The notes beneath the pieces are model-generated. The model ran no database searches and was not told the origin of the DNA. It saw only the letters and a program-made list of their open reading frames with translations. The translations under genes and the position numbers were made by a program. Source: Bacteroidaceae bacterium (GTDB lineage Bacteria > Bacteroidota > Bacteroidia > Bacteroidales > Barnesiellaceae_A). From it: a DNA stretch of 64,000 bases. Shown piece after piece: positions 55,354 to 64,000 of the stretch. Location of the stretch: the NCBI GenBank assembly GCA_017410245.1, contig JAFQRE010000022.1, forward strand, positions 28,108-92,107, in the 5' to 3' direction. The stretch's first letter is position 1. Every line of letters begins with the position of its first letter.

Positions 55354-55378
55354 ATGTATTGTTATTACGTATTAGCTA

Positions 55379-56479
<1,101 letters not shown>

Positions 56480-56701
56480 TTAACACGCTTTGAGGCGTGT
56501 TACTATTGAAATAACAATTTTACGACTCTGTTGGTTACAGCGTTTATTTTTTTATATGCTACAAAGGTAGTAATATTTTTTATAAAAAATTGTTGCGTTG
56601 GCTAAAATTGTTGTAATATTGGATAAAATTGCGTGTGCGACTTCGCAATTGTAATGTACACCTTACAATAACGATTATTATTAACCTTAAAATATATAGT
56701 T

Positions 56702-57145
56702 ATGAGTTTTTTGAGTGATTTTAAAGCGTTTGCTATGCGTGGCAACGTTATCGACATGGCTGTCGGTGTTATTATTGGTGGTGCCTTTGGCAAGATTGTT
56801 ACCTCGGTTGTTAATGATATTATTATGCCTCCCATTGGATTGTTGGTAGGTGGTGTTAATTTTACCGACCTCAAGTGGGAGATGAAAGCTGCCGAGCTCA
56901 ACGATGCCGGTGAAGTGGTGAATGCTGCTGTTACGCTCAACTATGGTAACTTCTTGCAACAAACATTCGACTTCCTTATCATCGCATTCTCTATTTTCTT
57001 GTTTATCAGCCTCATTAAGAAAGTGACCGAGAAAATGAAAAAAGAGGAAGAGCCTGCTCCGGCTCCTGCTCCTGCTCCCGATCCTGAGCCTTCGAACGAG
57101 GAGAAACTCTTGGCCGAGATTCGCGACCTCTTGAAGAATAAATAA
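56702..57145 (+). CDS. mscL: Large-conductance mechanosensitive channel
   Basis: 147 residues. N-terminal helix [22 protein letters not shown], first pore helix with [12 protein letters not shown], second transmembrane helix [12 protein letters not shown], then a cytoplasmic helix with Pro/Ala-rich linker ([13 protein letters not shown]) and charged end. Releases solutes on osmotic downshock. Single-gene unit, ending at a strong terminator. Confidence 0.96.
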   Translation: MSFLSDFKAFAMRGNVIDMAVGVIIGGAFGKIVTSVVNDIIMPPIGLLVGGVNFTDLKWEMKAAELNDAGEVVNAAVTLNYGNFLQQTFDFLIIAFSIFLFISLIKKVTEKMKKEEEPAPAPAPAPDPEPSNEEKLLAEIRDLLKNK

Positions 57146-57169
57146 TAGTAACACACATTATATAATAAT

Positions 57170-57202
57170 ATAGCCCGCACTTCATCTTGAGGTGCGGGCT
57201 AT
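57170..57202. terminator. Bidirectional terminator between mscL and panB
   Basis: ATAGCCCGCAC (57170-57180) pairs with GTGCGGGCTAT (57192-57202), followed by ATTTGTT; between convergent genes. Confidence 0.85.
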
Positions 57203-57221
57203 ATTTGTTATCTTGCCTTTG

Positions 57222-58040
57222 TTAATATTGCTCTTGTTCGTTGGGGAAGTCTCGGTTCTTTACGTCCTCGATATAGTTTTGTACGGCTTGCGTGATAATG
57301 GTATTGAGGTCGGCATATCGACGCAAGAAGCGAGGTGAGAAGTTCTTGTTGATACCCAACATGTCGTGCATTACCAATACTTGGCCATCGACACCACCTC
57401 CTGCACCTATACCTATGATGGGTATTGTCAGTTCTTGTGCTACGCGAGAGGCAAGGTGTGCCGGAATTTTTTCGAGTACTAAGGCAAAGCAACCAAGCTC
57501 CTCGAGCAAGTGTGCATCTTCGATGAGTTTCTGAGCCTCGGCTTCCTCGCGGGCGCGTACAGCGTATGTTCCAAACTTATTGATAGATTGAGGAGTCAAT
57601 CCCAGGTGTCCCATGACCGGTATGCCGGCACAAAGTATGCGCTCGATACTCTCGCGTACCTCCGAGCCACCTTCGAGCTTGATGCAATCGGCGTGAGTCT
57701 CTTTCATAATGCGTATGGCCGATGCGAGAGCCTCCTTTGAGTTGCCTTGATAGGTGCCGAAGGGCATATCGACAACAACCAACGAGCGTTTTACACCACG
57801 CACTACCGATTTGCCATGATATATCATCTGGTCGAGTGTCATAGGTAGGGTAGTAACGTTACCAGCCATGACGTTTGAGGCCGAGTCGCCTACAAGTATC
57901 ACATCGATGCCGGCTTGATCTATGATAGAGGCCATCGAATAGTCGTATGCTGTGAGCATAGAAATCTTCTCGCCGCGTTGTTTCATCTCAAAAAGACGGT
58001 GCGTTGTCACCTTGCGATTGTCTTCTATGTATGTTGACAT
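57222..58040 (-). CDS. panB: 3-methyl-2-oxobutanoate hydroxymethyltransferase
   Basis: Ketopantoate synthesis in the pantothenate/CoA pathway, using methylene-tetrahydrofolate. 272 residues with [31 protein letters not shown] and [10 protein letters not shown]. Normal length. A TACCTTTG box (reverse) lies at 58101-58108. Confidence 0.96.
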   Translation of the reverse strand: MSTYIEDNRKVTTHRLFEMKQRGEKISMLTAYDYSMASIIDQAGIDVILVGDSASNVMAGNVTTLPMTLDQMIYHGKSVVRGVKRSLVVVDMPFGTYQGNSKEALASAIRIMKETHADCIKLEGGSEVRESIERILCAGIPVMGHLGLTPQSINKFGTYAVRAREEAEAQKLIEDAHLLEELGCFALVLEKIPAHLASRVAQELTIPIIGIGAGGGVDGQVLVMHDMLGINKNFSPRFLRRYADLNTIITQAVQNYIEDVKNRDFPNEQEQY

Positions 58041-58200
58041 TGTGTGGTTACAGTTTTACGAGTGTCTCTCGTTGTTACACGTTAATATGTGTTATCGGCA
58101 CAAAGGTATAGTTTATTTTTGGATTTTGGCGATATAATTATCCCTAAAAGTGTATGTGTACATTGTCGCAGTAGCAGAAATATGCTATATTTGTATCGCT

Positions 58201-58497
58201 ATGAAGTTAGAAAAGAAGCAAAATATAGCTGCGCCTAAGTGGTTTGTTCTCTTGTTGGTGTTGTTTGCACTACCCATATTGACATATCCCTGTTTTTTGT
58301 CGCGGGTCGATATTGCTGCATTTGCAGGTGTAGATGCCGATATAATGCGTTTTATGGTATATGCTATGCCTGTGTATGTTGTGCTCAATCAATGGCTCAG
58401 TTACAAAGTGTATGCCGATAGAAAAACACTTGCTTGGATATTGCAGGCATTGCTACTTGTGGTATATGCCTTCGGCTTGTGGCTTGTCTGTTTTTGA
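58201..58497 (+). CDS. 98-residue membrane protein
   Basis: 98 residues from the ATG at 58201 (MKLEKKQNIAAPKW); the longer upstream frame lacks support. Three hydrophobic helices (about 15-35, 50-70, 75-97) with a charged N-terminus. Single gene divergent from panB. No family recognised, but it resembles other short Bacteroidota inner-membrane proteins. Confidence 0.6.
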   Translation: MKLEKKQNIAAPKWFVLLLVLFALPILTYPCFLSRVDIAAFAGVDADIMRFMVYAMPVYVVLNQWLSYKVYADRKTLAWILQALLLVVYAFGLWLVCF

Positions 58498-58531
58498 TAA
58501 ATATATATTATAAGTATATTGGTTATAAAGT

Positions 58532-58566
58532 GAGGCCGACATCGAAAGATATTTCGTGTCGGCCTC
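58532..58566. terminator. Bidirectional terminator
   Basis: GAGGCCGACATCGAAA (58532-58547) with TTTCGTGTCGGCCTC (58552-58566), with one bulge. It serves both the 98-residue gene and the 908-residue gene. Confidence 0.8.
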
Positions 58567-58599
58567 TTCACCTTAATTATTATTTAGAAAAGTAGGCTT

Positions 58600-61326
58600 T
58601 TATTCGGCTGTTTTCTCTTTTACAGCGCGTACATTGCGTCCAAAGTAGCGGTATGCTGTAGGAGTCTCATAGCTTCCGAGTACCGATATATTGACAGAGA
58701 AACCATATTCGGGCATACTGAAGCCACCTATCATACATTGGTTGGTCCACAAGCAGGCTGCGCTACCCTCCGACATTGTGCCATTGTCTTGTTTGTAACC
58801 TCCGGCGGGAATGAAGATGGATTTATCTTCATATCCGGCTACCTTGCTTGTGAGTCTTATTCCGTTTACACCATTTTCACTTGCAGTGTATTCTATATTG
58901 CAGTTTTCAAAGAGCTCGGTAAACTCGGCTTTTGAGGGCATACGCCAACCTTCGCCATATTCTACTGTAGCAATATCATCGACTGCTTCCAGTGTGGCTT
59001 GTTTGTCGGTCTTGTTGTATTTGGTGAGCGATGACTTCGATGTTCCGAATTTGTAATAACTCCATGAGTACCACTCTTTCTCTTCGAGCTCGCCCCAACT
59101 TACATAGTAGCCATACTCTTCGGGTGCTGTAGCGCCAACATTTACTGTAGCCCAATAAACCGAGAGTCCCAAATCGACATACTCAATCGAAGGCTCGGCT
59201 GGTGCTACATATACACTCCACTCGCAAGTTGCAATGTTGTTTTCATCGGTACCGGTGATAGTACATTGGTTATTGATGCTGTCGCGTGTGAATTGTGCTG
59301 TTTGGTTCCATACATTCTCCCATGATGCTTCTGTAGTTGCGGGGTTGAGGCTGCAGAATGCAAATCCTGTCCATGCTCCCTCGGGTAGAACGCCTTCGTA
59401 GATGCTATCGTTGTTGGTATCGGCAAGGGTTATCCATTGACTCGTTTCGGTGTTGCTGTTCTCGGCGTAGATGGCAAACCATGCACTATTATTTGCCCAC
59501 AATTCGGTAGGTTTCAAATAGAGTTCATATCCTCCTTCAAATGTAGCTACAGTGTCGGGAACAAGTACAGGCTCTTCATAATCTTGGTTGATAGTAACCG
59601 CGCGTATACAACGACCTAAATATCTGAGTGCTGTTGACGATGAGTATGAGCCACCTACTACGAAGTCGGCAGTGAGTGCATATTCGGGCAGACTCATAAA
59701 GCCACCTACCAAGCATTCGTTGGTCCATAGAGCTATGACGCTACCTTCTCCTTGAGTATTGCCATCTTGTTTATATCCGGCAGCGGGGAAGAATATTGAG
59801 TTGCCTTCATAGCCTTGTACTCGGCTTGTGATGCGTACTCCGGGAACACCATTTTCGGTTGCGTTGTAGTCTATTTTACAATAGTCTATAAGTTCTTGGA
59901 ACTCGGCGCGTGAGGGCAATCGCCACTCGCTACCATACATGGCTGTTGCTGCATCATCGGCAGCTTCAAGGGTGTTGAGGCCGTCGCTGGTGTTGTACTT
60001 GGTAAGTGATGATTTAGAAGTTCCAAACTCGTAGTACGACCATGAGTACCATTCTTTCTCCTCTTTACCTCCCCAAGAGAGATATTGACCATACTCTTCG
60101 GGTGCGTTTGCTCCCACATTGACAGCTGCCCAATTGACTGAGAGACCTAAATCGACACATTCAACCTCTACGGGTTGGGGTTTGGGTACAAATACACTCC
60201 AATAAAACTCTGCGTTACCAGCATCGCCCATGCCGGTAATATTGCATTGATCGCCTATGCCATCGTATGTGCACTCGGCAGTTTGGCTCAAGGCATAGCA
60301 CCACTCGGGAGTTGTTGCTGAACTGTCGAAACGTACAAACTTAAATCCGGTCCATTCTCCTTCGGGTACGTAGCCTTCATATATTCCATCGGCATCATTG
60401 TCGGCCAATGTTATCCACTCATATTTGTTTGTGTTGAAGTTGTTGAGGAAGAGTGCAAACCATGCATTATCGGCTCTCCACTCATCGTTGGGGTTGAGAT
60501 AGATGTTATAATCGCCGGGGAATGTGGGTTTGGTTACGATTGTTGGTTCTGTATAATTCTCGTTGGTGGTAACCGCGCGTATGGGGCGACCTAAGTAACG
60601 GTATGTGGCCGAGTAGTAGTAATTGTTGGCGTAGTCGCCTTTTCGCCAAAACTCGGCCGCAAAGGCAAACTCTGGTAGTACCACCTCGCCATTGACACAT
60701 TCGTTTGCCCAATAGGTTGCGAGGTCGCCAACACTCATGTGATATTCGTCTTGTATCCAACCTGCTGCTACAAGGAAGATAGAGCGACCTTCGTAGCCCT
60801 CTACCTTGCTGGTAAATCTTACGCCCGGGTAGCCGTTTTCAAATGCAGAGTAATCGACATAGCAGTTGTCAAACAGTTCTTGAAACTCCTCACGAGAAGG
60901 CATACGCCATTTCTCACCCCATAGAACGGTTGCTGCGTCATCTTCTTTTTGCAAAAAACGGAGGCCGTCTGTTGCATTATACTTTTCGAGTGAAGATTTG
61001 CTGTTGCCAAATTTGTAATAACTCCACGAATACCAATCTTTCTCTTCAATTTCGCCCCATGCCAGAAGGTAACCCGGCTCTTCGGGCAGGGTAGCACCGA
61101 GATTGACCGAAGCCCAATTGACCGAAAGACCCAAATCGACAATCTCTACGCAATCGGGTGTATTGTCATCGTAGGTGCCATCATCTTCTTTAAAACGCAT
61201 CTCTTTTATTGACTCAACGGGTAATTCCAATATGTTGCCATTGGTCTTTTCTATAATAAATATTTGCGATAGTGCTGTGATGGATACCAACACAAATGCC
61301 AAGGAGATAATGATATTCTTTTTCAT
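58600..61326 (-). CDS. Modular surface protein with three repeated domains
   Basis: 908 residues, signal peptide MKKNIIISLAFVLVSITALSQ. Three ~190-residue units begin with VDLGLSVNWAxVNxGA and contain EEKxWYSWSYYxFGxSKSSL and a WRMPSRxEFQEL segment (about 62-250, 391-580, 720-908). They resemble the Fibrobacter major paralogous (FISUMP) domain. Two intervening modules (about 275-385 and 600-715) of the NAWFALFxxN...WITLADxxxDxIYEG type look like starch/carbohydrate-binding beta-sandwiches. It overlaps the upstream stop by ATGA. Confidence 0.8.
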   Translation of the reverse strand: MKKNIIISLAFVLVSITALSQIFIIEKTNGNILELPVESIKEMRFKEDDGTYDDNTPDCVEIVDLGLSVNWASVNLGATLPEEPGYLLAWGEIEEKDWYSWSYYKFGNSKSSLEKYNATDGLRFLQKEDDAATVLWGEKWRMPSREEFQELFDNCYVDYSAFENGYPGVRFTSKVEGYEGRSIFLVAAGWIQDEYHMSVGDLATYWANECVNGEVVLPEFAFAAEFWRKGDYANNYYYSATYRYLGRPIRAVTTNENYTEPTIVTKPTFPGDYNIYLNPNDEWRADNAWFALFLNNFNTNKYEWITLADNDADGIYEGYVPEGEWTGFKFVRFDSSATTPEWCYALSQTAECTYDGIGDQCNITGMGDAGNAEFYWSVFVPKPQPVEVECVDLGLSVNWAAVNVGANAPEEYGQYLSWGGKEEKEWYSWSYYEFGTSKSSLTKYNTSDGLNTLEAADDAATAMYGSEWRLPSRAEFQELIDYCKIDYNATENGVPGVRITSRVQGYEGNSIFFPAAGYKQDGNTQGEGSVIALWTNECLVGGFMSLPEYALTADFVVGGSYSSSTALRYLGRCIRAVTINQDYEEPVLVPDTVATFEGGYELYLKPTELWANNSAWFAIYAENSNTETSQWITLADTNNDSIYEGVLPEGAWTGFAFCSLNPATTEASWENVWNQTAQFTRDSINNQCTITGTDENNIATCEWSVYVAPAEPSIEYVDLGLSVYWATVNVGATAPEEYGYYVSWGELEEKEWYSWSYYKFGTSKSSLTKYNKTDKQATLEAVDDIATVEYGEGWRMPSKAEFTELFENCNIEYTASENGVNGIRLTSKVAGYEDKSIFIPAGGYKQDNGTMSEGSAACLWTNQCMIGGFSMPEYGFSVNISVLGSYETPTAYRYFGRNVRAVKEKTAE

Positions 61327-61787
61327 CGTTTTATGATTTTGATTGTTTGTTTATTGATTTTTACAAGATATATGCCGGCAACATAATCCGATATGTCGAT
61401 GGTTGTGCTACCACTGTATGTGGGCTGGCTATATCTTACAATGCCATTCAGATCGTATATTGCTGTTGTGTATTCATTGCCATTGATTGTAATGGTATTA
61501 CCATCATATTTAAATGCAATTTGATTTTCAGTCTCTTCGACACCTGTGTAATCGTTGAAGAAAAATCGTTCAATCTCCGACTGAGCTATAGATGTCTCTA
61601 TCAATGTCGATTTGATATAGACATATTCGCTGTCAAATGATACTACCGGTTTTTCATTTACGTCATACTTCTGAGATGTCCCATCGATTAGAGCTACAAC
61701 CAATTCAACAGAATTAGCATGTGATCGCATTGTGCATATCGTTCCAATCGATAGCAAAAACAGAAGCGCAAGTAGGAGTTTTTTCAT
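61323..61787 (-). CDS. Secreted small protein with T9SS type A-like C-terminal sorting domain
   Basis: 154 residues with signal peptide MKKLLLALLFLLSIGTICT. The N-terminal part is a short beta domain (VVALIDGTSQKYDV). The final ~65 residues fit the PorSS/T9SS type A sorting signal: TTAIYDLNGIVRYSQ, then IDISDYVAGIYLVKINKQTIKIIKR. Its start codes for a component secreted to the surface if the organism has T9SS; otherwise a relict. The stop overlaps the 908-residue gene as ATGA, so they are co-expressed. Confidence 0.72.
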   Translation of the reverse strand: MKKLLLALLFLLSIGTICTMRSHANSVELVVALIDGTSQKYDVNEKPVVSFDSEYVYIKSTLIETSIAQSEIERFFFNDYTGVEETENQIAFKYDGNTITINGNEYTTAIYDLNGIVRYSQPTYSGSTTIDISDYVAGIYLVKINKQTIKIIKR

Positions 61788-61932
61788 ACGCTGTGTTTTT
61801 AATTGTTAGACATATAGTTTGGGAGTGCTAAATAAGAATTTCTCTTCTTTAGCCCGTCACAAAGTTATAGTAGTAAAAAATAAAATAATCAATAAGTGCC
61901 TGTAAAGATGTTGTATTTCTTGAATTACAACA

Positions 61933-63732
61933 TTATTCTTTGTTCTGCATATACTGAGAGGGGGTGATGCCCTTGAATTTTTTGAAGGCCTGATAGAATG
62001 TTACCCTGTTTTTAAAACCTACCGATTGTGCAATTGCCTCGAGTGTCAATGTACCAAAGTTATCTTTATCGGTCATACGGTGACACACTTCTTGAATACG
62101 TAGTGAATTGATGAGTGTGGTAAAGTTTTGCCCATATAGTTCGTTGATAACTTGTGATATGTATTTAGGCTTCGAGTTGCACAGCTCGGCCAACTTGTCT
62201 AAACAGAAGTCTTGTTGATATATGGCATCTGTTTCATTGAGTACATGGTTTATTTTCTCTCTTATCTCTTGCTTGGCATTCTCCTCCAATGAGCTGTTTT
62301 TGTATTTGACAACCTCTGTATCTTGCTCAATTGTATGAGGTGGCACTATGTTTGATGCAGCATGCTTGTTTTTCTTTGTTTTCAGGAAATACAGTGCCGA
62401 TGCTATGGCGATAATGGTAAGTAATATGATGCCTATTGTCAGCCTGCGGTTCTTTCGATCATACTCTTTTACTCGTTTCTCTTCTTCAAGCAATTGTTGT
62501 ACAAAGTTTAGTGAGTTTACCTCGTCTAAGTTGTTAACAGTAAGTAGTGAGTCCTTTTGCTGTAAGGCAATTATGGCATAGTGCGACGCATTCACAGAGT
62601 CGCCTATAGCTTCGTATAAACTGGCAAGGTCGGTAGCTGCAACAGCTATGCCATCTTTCATATGTGTAGAAAGGGCCAAGTTGTACATCTTCGTTTCATA
62701 ACAAATGGCCGAGTCTATTTCGTTGCATAGGGTGAAAAGCTGGGCTATATTGGCATATGCTTTGTATTTCAGTATGTTGTGGTTTAGTGGAGGTGCTGTG
62801 GCTACTTGTTGTTGAAACGACGTGTAGGCTTGTTGATAATCTTGCTTAGCTACATGGCACAATCCTTGATGAAAGTGAAATACATAATCGTATAGAGGGT
62901 CGTCCTGAGAGAATATTATATTGTCAAAGTGTTTCAGCTCTTTTGTGAACTCATCAAGCCTCGAGTTTCTATACAAGTGGCTGCCTAAATTGATAAATGC
63001 TGTTGTAGCCGAGGTGTATTGTTCGTGTTTGATAGCATTCCAGAAAGCCTTGCGGTAGGCCTCCTCTCCTTGTTGAAAGTTGTGTTCCTTGGGTCGTTGT
63101 TGGGCGTAAGTCATCATCAAGGCACCTTGTTCCATATATACCCCGGTCAGGTTTTTCTCCATTGCCTCCTCATTGCAGAGTTTAATAGCTTCTACCAACA
63201 ATGAACATGCTTTGCCGTAGTCATAAAACTTGAAATATAGTCGGGCCGACAGTGTTAATGCTTTTACACAAATCGACTTCTTCTCGGAGGGCATGGAGGC
63301 ATGGGCTCGACTTCCGCATATCGAAAAGCACACCAATGCCGTGTCGTAGCAATGAGTGTTGTTATAGCGCATACCCATCGTATATAGACTGTCGATATCA
63401 AGTTTGTTGAACTGTGTGTAAAGATTGTTTAGGCTGTTGCTATAAGATGGGCATATGGCTATGAATAATAAAATCAATGATATGATATATGTAATACCAT
63501 ATTTCCTTATTTGTATTTTCTCAATATATTTTTGTGGTCGTGTTTGCAATGTATTTCTAATGAGTAAATTGTTGCAACTATTCGTTGTTTTTGTTATATT
63601 GTTAAAAATCAGACTAATATATCCGCTTTCTGTGTATCTGTAGTAAACAAAATGAATATTATATCCTCCTTTATGCAACAAAGATACAAAGAAACGAGCG
63701 AGAAATATGAAGTTTACTTCAATATTTTTCAC
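61933..63732 (-). CDS. TPR-containing membrane regulator with C-terminal AraC-type DNA-binding domain
   Basis: Up to 599 residues. A periplasmic-facing TPR array (about 110-420), a transmembrane helix near 430-450 (LTIGIILLTIIAIASALYF) and a C-terminal AraC HTH (about 490-599: FCLDKLAELCNSKPKYISQV, IAQSVGFKNRVTFYQAFKKFKGITPSQYMQ). The open frame starts at a GTG in the tandem repeat (63732). A TTG at 63549 just before the signal-like segment TYIISLILLFIAICPSYS is an alternative. It lies 145 nt upstream of the surface pair, which it may control. Confidence 0.78.
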   Translation of the reverse strand: MKNIEVNFIFLARFFVSLLHKGGYNIHFVYYRYTESGYISLIFNNITKTTNSCNNLLIRNTLQTRPQKYIEKIQIRKYGITYIISLILLFIAICPSYSNSLNNLYTQFNKLDIDSLYTMGMRYNNTHCYDTALVCFSICGSRAHASMPSEKKSICVKALTLSARLYFKFYDYGKACSLLVEAIKLCNEEAMEKNLTGVYMEQGALMMTYAQQRPKEHNFQQGEEAYRKAFWNAIKHEQYTSATTAFINLGSHLYRNSRLDEFTKELKHFDNIIFSQDDPLYDYVFHFHQGLCHVAKQDYQQAYTSFQQQVATAPPLNHNILKYKAYANIAQLFTLCNEIDSAICYETKMYNLALSTHMKDGIAVAATDLASLYEAIGDSVNASHYAIIALQQKDSLLTVNNLDEVNSLNFVQQLLEEEKRVKEYDRKNRRLTIGIILLTIIAIASALYFLKTKKNKHAASNIVPPHTIEQDTEVVKYKNSSLEENAKQEIREKINHVLNETDAIYQQDFCLDKLAELCNSKPKYISQVINELYGQNFTTLINSLRIQEVCHRMTDKDNFGTLTLEAIAQSVGFKNRVTFYQAFKKFKGITPSQYMQNKE

Positions 63733-63858
63733 AGCGAGTGCGCAATTATTTTCGAGATTTATCTCAAAGATACAAAGAAACGAGCGAGAAATATGAAGTT
63801 TACTTCAATATTTTTCACAGCGAGTGCGCAATTATTTTCGAGATTTATCTCAAAGATA
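63679..63858 (-). repeat. Tandem 86-bp intergenic repeat with -7-like ends
   Basis: Two complete identical-looking 86-bp units (63679-63764 and 63765-63850) and the first 8 bases of a third. Each unit begins CAAAGATA on the plus strand, that is TATCTTTG on the minus strand, a Bacteroidota -7 box. A homologous copy with the same orientation relative to the gene lies upstream of glmS (11576-11697). Confidence 0.85.
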
Positions 63859-64000
63859 GTAAGAACTTGCGTAAAAATGGCAGGATGAGGGTGAAATTTG
63901 ATAAGTGGTTGGTACATATACCATTTTTGTGTTACCTCACCATATTGTTAAATTTGGCAGAAGGAGCCGTATATGGTGGGTATTAGAGAAAGAATTGCTA

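Larger units (their letters stand above)
54910..55378. other. Gene-free stretch between the 984-residue gene and gapA
   Basis: 469 nt with no supported gene. Near the surface protein it has several ATATTGTA-type words and a 25-nt hairpin (55007-55031), a reverse CAAATGTA box at 55055-55062, then ordinary AT-rich sequence and the gapA terminator. Confidence 0.6.

Noticed and set aside
63652..63986. Two overlapping plus-strand frames with duplicated residues
   Set aside because: They are translations of the 86-bp tandem repeat and have no start-site or family support.

Overview
The window looks like a chromosomal segment of a gut-type member of the order Bacteroidales (Bacteroidota). The evidence is the Bacteroidota promoter pattern (TTG/TTTG, about 19-20 nt, TAnnTTTG) before many genes, the near absence of Shine-Dalgarno sequences, the class III fructose-1,6-bisphosphatase, a Xus-type TonB receptor/DUF4374/PepSY operon, fimbrillin-like and repeat-built surface proteins, and a PorSS/T9SS-like C-terminal domain. 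A Barnesiella/Coprobacter-like genus would fit, but the sequence alone does not settle this. I see no prophage, insertion sequence, integrase, CRISPR array or rRNA operon.

Layout. 0-14 kb: fbp, priA, a small outer-membrane barrel with an 11-residue-repeat protein, an AraC regulator, asnS, an RluB-type pseudouridine synthase with a very long Asn/Gly/Tyr/Arg-rich N-terminus, purB, three identical tRNA-Val(TAC) genes, and glmS. 13.6-14.7 kb: two tiny membrane proteins, a small XRE-type regulator and a 118-nt nested inverted repeat. 14.8-24.2 kb: the rplM-rpsI-rpsB-tsf translation operon, pdxB, a YqgE/AlgH protein, a 50-aa charged protein, an M23/LysM cell-wall hydrolase, and ispD-recG. 24.3-29.3 kb: a XusABC-like xenosiderophore uptake operon. 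29.4-40 kb: a DMT transporter, rplS, a DUF2582 protein, rnz, rpsA, manA-tadA, a GH10-like lipid-anchored or secreted glycosidase, and a gate-domain transporter coupled to a porin.

40.0-49.5 kb: the most notable locus. Ten tightly packed or overlapping minus-strand genes encode an acyltransferase, one ketosynthase, an acyl carrier protein, two hotdog dehydratase-like proteins, a 4HBT thioesterase, an MMPL/RND exporter, a CrtI-like FAD oxidoreductase, a FabG-type ketoreductase and a LolA-like carrier. This is an aryl-polyene/flexirubin-type type II fatty acid/polyketide cluster. It has no enoyl reductase and no recognisable aromatic-starter genes, and its two dehydratase subunits appear to carry complementary halves of the catalytic dyad. 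An AraC regulator and an orphan histidine kinase lie directly upstream on the same strand.

51.9-64 kb: a 984-residue fimbrillin-like/GLUG surface lipoprotein, gapA, mscL, panB, a small membrane protein, and a surface locus made of a 908-residue modular protein, a T9SS-type sorting-domain protein and a TPR-AraC membrane regulator. Upstream of that regulator lies a tandem 86-bp repeat. A related tandem copy lies upstream of glmS 52 kb away, and each unit ends in a TAnnTTTG box.
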